DNA of 8,223 bases from Candidatus Woesearchaeota archaeon. GTDB lineage: Archaea; Nanobdellota; Nanobdellia; Woesearchaeales; CG1-02-33-12. Location: positions 1-8,223 of the forward strand of contig PWVO01000106.1 in assembly GCA_003561825.1 (NCBI GenBank). The letters are read 5' to 3'. Below, one piece after another: positions 6,063 to 8,223 of the stretch. The notes beneath the pieces are model-generated. The model was not told where the DNA came from. It was given only the letters and a program-made list of their open reading frames with translations, and did not search any database. The stretch's first letter is position 1. Every line of letters starts with the position of its first letter. Made by a program: the position numbers and the translations under genes.

Positions 6063-6072
6063 TTTATAAATA
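6063..6072 (+). promoter_or_regulatory. rps27e promoter TATA box
   Basis: TTTATAAATA is centred 39 nt before the rps27e ATG. The predicted transcript start near 6093 leaves a leader of about 13 nt holding the Shine-Dalgarno GGTGA (6097-6101), 4 nt from the ATG. It would let rps27e-eif2a-nop10 be expressed separately from rpl44e. Confidence 0.55.
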
Positions 6073-6105
6073 ATCATAATTTAACTGAATTTTAAGGGTG
6101 AGATA

Positions 6106-6291
6106 ATGATAGACCTTAAAGAGCCAAAATCAAAGTTTATAAAAGTAAGGTGCCCAAAGTGCAAGAATGAGCAGATAATCTTCGGCAAGTCATGCACACT
6201 CATAAAATGCCTGGTTTGTGGAAAATCAATTGCAGAGCCAACAGGCGGAAAGGCGCGAATAAAATCAAGAATACTTGAAGTCTTAGAATAA
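6106..6291 (+). CDS. rps27e: Small-subunit ribosomal protein eS27 (S27e)
   Basis: The 61-residue zinc-ribbon protein of the 30S subunit has C16-x2-C19 and C35-x2-C38 as metal ligands. Its family pattern is KF-x-KVRCPKCKNEQIIFG then LIKCLVCGK, with the terminal EPTGGKA-x-I segment. Length is normal for archaeal eS27. The start is supported by GGTGA at 6097-6101. It is followed after 5 nt by the aIF2-alpha gene, the conserved archaeal order. Confidence 0.96.
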   Translation: MIDLKEPKSKFIKVRCPKCKNEQIIFGKSCTLIKCLVCGKSIAEPTGGKARIKSRILEVLE

Positions 6292-6296
6292 AAAAA

Positions 6297-7070
6297 ATGC
6301 TTTTAAAAAGACAAGGATACCCAGAAGAGTCAGAAATAGTCCAGTGCACAGTCACAACCGTAAAATATAATTCTGTTTTTGCAAGCCTTGACGAATATGA
6401 CAAGGTAGGGATGATACACATCTCAGAGATTTCTCCGGGAAGAATAAGAAACATAAGAGACTATGTAAAAGAAGGCAAAGTAATCATCTGCAAAGTAATA
6501 AATGTAAACCGCGAGAAAGGCTATATTGACCTCTCATTAAGAAGAGTGAATGAGGGCCAGAGGCGCGAGAAAGTAAACCAGATAAAAAAAGAGCAGAAAG
6601 CAGAAAAAATAATTGAGTTTGTAGCAAACAAGCTCAAAAAAGACATTAAAGAAGTCTACAGGAATGTCACAGAAAAAGTTTTCCAGAAATACAGCCTATT
6701 GTCAGAATGCTTTGACGATGTAGTTGACAAGAACATAACATTAGAAGAGCTTGGCATTGAAAAAGCCCTTGCAAAAGACCTTAATGATTTAATAGAGCAG
6801 AGAATAAAGCCACAGGAAGTCAGCATAAAAGGCAGAATCACCCTAGTCAGCTATGCCCCGCTAGGCATAGAGATGATCAAAGAAGCCCTAAAGCAGGGAA
6901 CAGGCAAAAGAATAGCCCTGTCTTACATGGGAGCAGGAAAATACAGCATAAAAGTAACTGCTCCTGACTATAAAGAAGCAGAAAAAGCACTTAAAGACTC
7001 AACAGAGGCAATCTCAAAGTTTGCAAAGAAAAACCATATTGAGTACTCTTTTGAAAGAGAAGAAAAATGA
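6297..7070 (+). CDS. eif2a: Translation initiation factor aIF2, alpha subunit
   Basis: Alpha subunit of the aIF2 heterotrimer that delivers initiator Met-tRNA to the small subunit. The 257 residues form the usual three domains: an S1/OB domain (about 11-84, with VGMIHISEIS and YIDLSLRRV), a helical domain (about 88-172) and a C-terminal alpha/beta domain (173-257) that contacts the gamma subunit. Ser46 in SEISPGRIR occupies the place of eukaryotic Ser51, but the eukaryotic RRR after it is PGR here. No Shine-Dalgarno is visible in the 5-nt gap after rps27e, so translation is probably coupled. The 3' end overlaps nop10 through ATGA. Confidence 0.96.
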   Translation: MLLKRQGYPEESEIVQCTVTTVKYNSVFASLDEYDKVGMIHISEISPGRIRNIRDYVKEGKVIICKVINVNREKGYIDLSLRRVNEGQRREKVNQIKKEQKAEKIIEFVANKLKKDIKEVYRNVTEKVFQKYSLLSECFDDVVDKNITLEELGIEKALAKDLNDLIEQRIKPQEVSIKGRITLVSYAPLGIEMIKEALKQGTGKRIALSYMGAGKYSIKVTAPDYKEAEKALKDSTEAISKFAKKNHIEYSFEREEK

Positions 7071-7243
7071 AGCACATTCTCAAGTGCAGCAAATGCGGCA
7101 CATATACTCTTAAAGAGACATGCTCCTGCGGCGGCAGTGCAGTTTCTCCCAAGCCCCAGAAATACAGCCCAGAGGACAAGTACGGCGAATACAGGCGCAG
7201 GGCCAAAAAAGAAATCCTTGAAAAACAGGGCCTTCTTCTTTAA
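7067..7243 (+). CDS. nop10: H/ACA RNP protein Nop10
   Basis: Core protein of box H/ACA ribonucleoproteins, where it bridges Cbf5 and L7Ae and supports RNA-guided pseudouridylation of rRNA. The complete gene encodes 58 residues: a zinc-binding N-terminus (KCSKCGTYTLKETCSCGG, ligands C7, C10, C19, C21) and the hallmark YSPEDKYGEYRRRAKKE (33-49). The second metal knuckle is C-x-C rather than the usual C-x2-C, one residue short. It overlaps the aIF2-alpha stop by ATGA, the standard archaeal arrangement, and ends 11 nt before the tRNA promoter. Confidence 0.94.
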   Translation: MKHILKCSKCGTYTLKETCSCGGSAVSPKPQKYSPEDKYGEYRRRAKKEILEKQGLLL

Positions 7244-7254
7244 GCCAGCATAAA

Positions 7255-7264
7255 CTTTATAAAT
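7255..7264 (+). promoter_or_regulatory. Promoter of the tRNA pair
   Basis: CTTTATAAAT is centred about 30 nt upstream of the first base of tRNA-Arg, the expected spacing for an archaeal stable-RNA promoter. The second tRNA, 4 nt after the first, has no room for its own promoter. Confidence 0.6.
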
Positions 7265-7289
7265 GAACCATAAATCCTATGTTTCTGGT

Positions 7290-7440
7290 GGGCCTATAGC
7301 CTAGTCTGGATAAGGCGACAGCCTTCTAAGCTGTAGATCGAGGGTTCGAAAAGATTGTTGTTTTAGATGTTAAGTGTTAAGCATTAAGCTTGCGCGCATT
7401 TTTACTTAAGCAACCATTGCCGGAATTCCCTCTAGGCCCG
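7290..7440 (+). tRNA. tRNA-Arg (UCU) with a T-loop intron
   Basis: Exons are 7290-7350 and 7427-7440, together 75 nt without CCA. The acceptor GGGCCTA (7290-7296) pairs with TAGGCCC (7433-7439), and the discriminator is G7440. The D stem is GCCT/AGGC (7299-7302, 7313-7316). The anticodon stem is ACAGC/GCTGT around loop CTTCTAA, anticodon TCT at 7325-7327, reading AGA/AGG. The variable loop is 5 nt. The T stem GAGGG (7340-7344) pairs with CCCTC (7428-7432), but its loop is interrupted; removing 7351-7426 restores the canonical TTCGAAT. All other arms are perfect, so this is a functional intron-containing tRNA rather than a pseudogene. Confidence 0.88.
7351..7426 (+). other. 76-nt tRNA intron at position 59/60
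   Basis: Splice-site reasoning: T-loop TTCG (7345-7348) can pair with CGGA (7421-7424), counting one G-U pair. This forms the 4-bp central helix of a bulge-helix-bulge motif stacked on the T stem. The 3' bulge is then exactly ATT (7425-7427), and the 5' bulge is AAA (7349-7351). Cutting each after its second base releases 7351-7426 and yields TTCGAAT. The inner intron stem next to the 5' bulge is weak (relaxed, loop-type motif), but GTTGT (7357-7361) pairs with GCAAC (7410-7414) and TTAAGT (7370-7375) with ACTTAA (7404-7409). The exact ends could shift by a base because of the A-rich junction. Confidence 0.7.
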
Positions 7441-7444
7441 CTAT

Positions 7445-7517
7445 GCAGAGGTAGCCAAGCGGCTAAGGCGAGCGGCTGCAACCCGCTTATTCCAGGGTTC
7501 GAGTCCCTGCCTCTGCT
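7445..7517 (+). tRNA. tRNA-Cys (GCA)
   Basis: All arms fold: acceptor GCAGAGG/CCTCTGC (7445-7451, 7510-7516), D stem GCC/GGC, and anticodon stem AGCGG/CCGCT. The loop CTGCAAC has anticodon GCA at 7478-7480. The variable loop is 5 nt and the T stem is CAGGG/CCCTG with loop TTCGAGT. The discriminator is U (7517), the identity base typical of tRNA-Cys. CCA is not encoded. Cotranscribed with tRNA-Arg. Confidence 0.95.
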
Positions 7518-7523
7518 TTTTTT
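7517..7523 (+). terminator. Oligo-T terminator of the tRNA pair
   Basis: Seven consecutive T begin at the discriminator base of tRNA-Cys, with further T-rich sequence after it. This is sufficient for archaeal RNA polymerase termination. Confidence 0.6.
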
Positions 7524-7620
7524 GTTTATCAATATTTAACTGAATTCTTAAGCTGATTAGAAATTAAATCCAAAAATACCTCATATCTCCTTAGAAGATA
7601 CATCATTAAAAAACCAAAAG

Positions 7621-7629
7621 AAATATAAG
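7621..7629 (+). promoter_or_regulatory. Candidate TATA box of the toxin-antitoxin module
   Basis: AAATATAAG is preceded by an A-rich BRE-like stretch and predicts transcription near 7650, inside the repeat-containing operator candidate. The spacer 7524-7620 is AT-rich and shows no gene. Confidence 0.4.
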
Positions 7630-7638
7630 TAAGATGTG

Positions 7639-7659
7639 CTTTACATAGTTTACATAAAG
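7639..7659 (+). promoter_or_regulatory. Candidate antitoxin operator
   Basis: TTTACATA occurs twice (7640-7647, 7649-7656), a 9-nt period, and the block is bracketed by CTTTA (7639-7643) and TAAAG (7655-7659), an inverted pair. It covers the predicted transcript start and abuts the Shine-Dalgarno GGTGA (7659-7663). This position suits autorepression by the AbrB-type antitoxin. Confidence 0.4.
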
Positions 7660-7669
7660 GTGATTTAAT

Positions 7670-7933
7670 ATGCAAATCGAACTAACAAGAATCTCAGAAA
7701 AAGGGCAGGTAGTAATCCCATCATCATTAAGAAAAGAAATGTGCATAAAGAAATCTGACCAGTTTATGGTATTTGGAGAGCGCGGCACAGTAATTTTAAA
7801 AAAAATAGAGCCCAAAGCAATAAAAAAAACATTTGATGACATCTCAAAGCCGCTCCAAAAAGCCACAAGCCAGATAGGCCTCACAAAAAATGATCTAAAG
7901 AGAGCTATTAATGATGCAAGAAAAAAAGCTTAA
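7670..7933 (+). CDS. AbrB/SpoVT-type antitoxin (VapB-like)
   Basis: DNA-binding antitoxin of a type II toxin-antitoxin pair. Residues 2-46 are a swapped-hairpin AbrB domain (ISEKGQVVIPSSLRKEM...FGERGTVILKKIE). The rest is a mostly helical toxin-neutralising tail ending GLTKNDLKRAINDARKKA, the usual C-terminal form in archaeal antitoxins paired with PIN toxins. Length, 87 residues, is normal. Shine-Dalgarno GGTGA (7659-7663) supports the ATG. The toxin gene starts within its last codons, so translation is coupled and the antitoxin is made first. The module sits just downstream of two tRNA genes. Confidence 0.88.
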   Translation: MQIELTRISEKGQVVIPSSLRKEMCIKKSDQFMVFGERGTVILKKIEPKAIKKTFDDISKPLQKATSQIGLTKNDLKRAINDARKKA

Positions 7934-8223
7934 GCTAGTCTTAGACACATCCACAATAGTATCTGCATTTTTCTGGAGAGGGAATGAAGCGAAACTATTC
8001 AGGAAAATTGAGGAAGGCAAAGCATTCTTATTTCTTTCAAAAGAGATAATTGATGAGATAGAAGAGGTAATAAAAAGACCTAAATTTATTCAGGCTTTAT
8101 GCAATGCCAACACAAGGCCAGAAGAAATCATTGAAAAAATAATCTCTGTTTCAAGATTCGTTAAATTTCAAAAATTGGGCATAAAAATCTGCCGTGATAT
8201 AAATGATAATAAATTCCTGGAAT
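7914..8223 (+). CDS. PIN-domain toxin, C-terminus beyond the window
   Basis: Predicted Mg-dependent ribonuclease toxin of the PIN_3-like family partnered with AbrB antitoxins. The visible 103 residues begin KLVLDTSTIVSAFFWRGNEAKLF. D11 is the first active-site acid, although the usual DTN is DTS here. Then come SKEIIDEIEEVIKRPKF (42-58) with the conserved Glu, and C93-RDINDNKFLE with D95 and D98. Typical members are about 140 residues, so roughly 35-40 are missing at the right edge. Tandem ATGs at 7911 and 7914 both lie inside the antitoxin gene (20-23 bp overlap); which is used cannot be decided. Confidence 0.87.
   Translation, partial: MQEKKLKLVLDTSTIVSAFFWRGNEAKLFRKIEEGKAFLFLSKEIIDEIEEVIKRPKFIQALCNANTRPEEIIEKIISVSRFVKFQKLGIKICRDINDNKFLE

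Noticed and set aside
7351..7426. tRNA intron as an inserted mobile element or a C/D-box guide RNA
   Set aside because: No terminal repeats, target duplication or open frame; no RTGATGA/CTGA box pair. The precise restoration of the T-loop favours a spliced intron.
6079..7546. Shared 13-mer ATTTAACTGAATT at 6079-6091 and 7534-7546
   Set aside because: A single 13-base match is expected by chance in an AT-rich window of this size, and the two sites lie in different contexts (rps27e leader versus spacer after the tRNAs).
1..8223. CRISPR array or insertion sequence
   Set aside because: No regularly spaced direct repeats of CRISPR length and no transposase or terminal inverted repeats were seen on either strand.

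Overview
The window is archaeal, and most likely from a small-genome, AT-rich lineage such as the DPANN archaea (Woesearchaeota/Pacearchaeota-like). The placement within archaea is inference. The archaeal assignment itself is well supported: archaeal-type FtsZ, ribosomal proteins eL42 (L44e) and eS27, translation initiation factor aIF2-alpha, Nop10, a GINS subunit, TATA-box promoters about 26-30 nt before predicted transcript starts, leaderless genes, tRNA genes without encoded CCA, and a tRNA intron bounded by a bulge-helix-bulge-like fold.

Layout. Positions 1-195 are an AT-rich divergent promoter region with a clear promoter and Shine-Dalgarno for ftsZ, and a possible truncated minus-strand gene at the extreme left edge. 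ftsZ (196-1263) ends in a T-rich terminator. A new leaderless promoter then drives a three-gene unit: two tandem HIT-fold proteins (1357-2133 and 2130-2660, sharing ATGA) and a secreted cysteine-rich protein (2674-3744). Both HIT proteins lack the middle, nucleophilic histidine of the HIT motif. A radical SAM enzyme with a C-terminal TRAM-like domain lies on the minus strand (4954-3737). It overlaps the secreted-protein gene tail to tail and shares a 59-bp divergent promoter with a GINS gene (5014-5706).

The next block, GINS - rpl44e - rps27e - eif2a - nop10, is the replication/translation neighbourhood seen in many archaea. The translation genes are close-packed (5-nt gap, then an ATGA overlap). 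rpl44e and rps27e each appear to have their own TATA box, and the rpl44e box contains the GINS stop codon. The 58-residue Nop10 gene is complete.

Two tRNA genes follow 4 nt apart under one promoter. tRNA-Arg(UCU) is interrupted by a 76-nt intron in the T-loop, predicted between positions 59 and 60, and tRNA-Cys(GCA) is uninterrupted. The right end is a toxin-antitoxin module: an AbrB-type antitoxin (7670-7933) with a repeat-containing operator candidate, overlapping a PIN-domain toxin that runs off the window.

The most notable items are the paired HIT proteins without catalytic histidine, operonic with a secreted cysteine-rich protein with an amphipathic C-terminus, and the T-loop intron in tRNA-Arg. 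I do not see a clearly new defence or mobile system.
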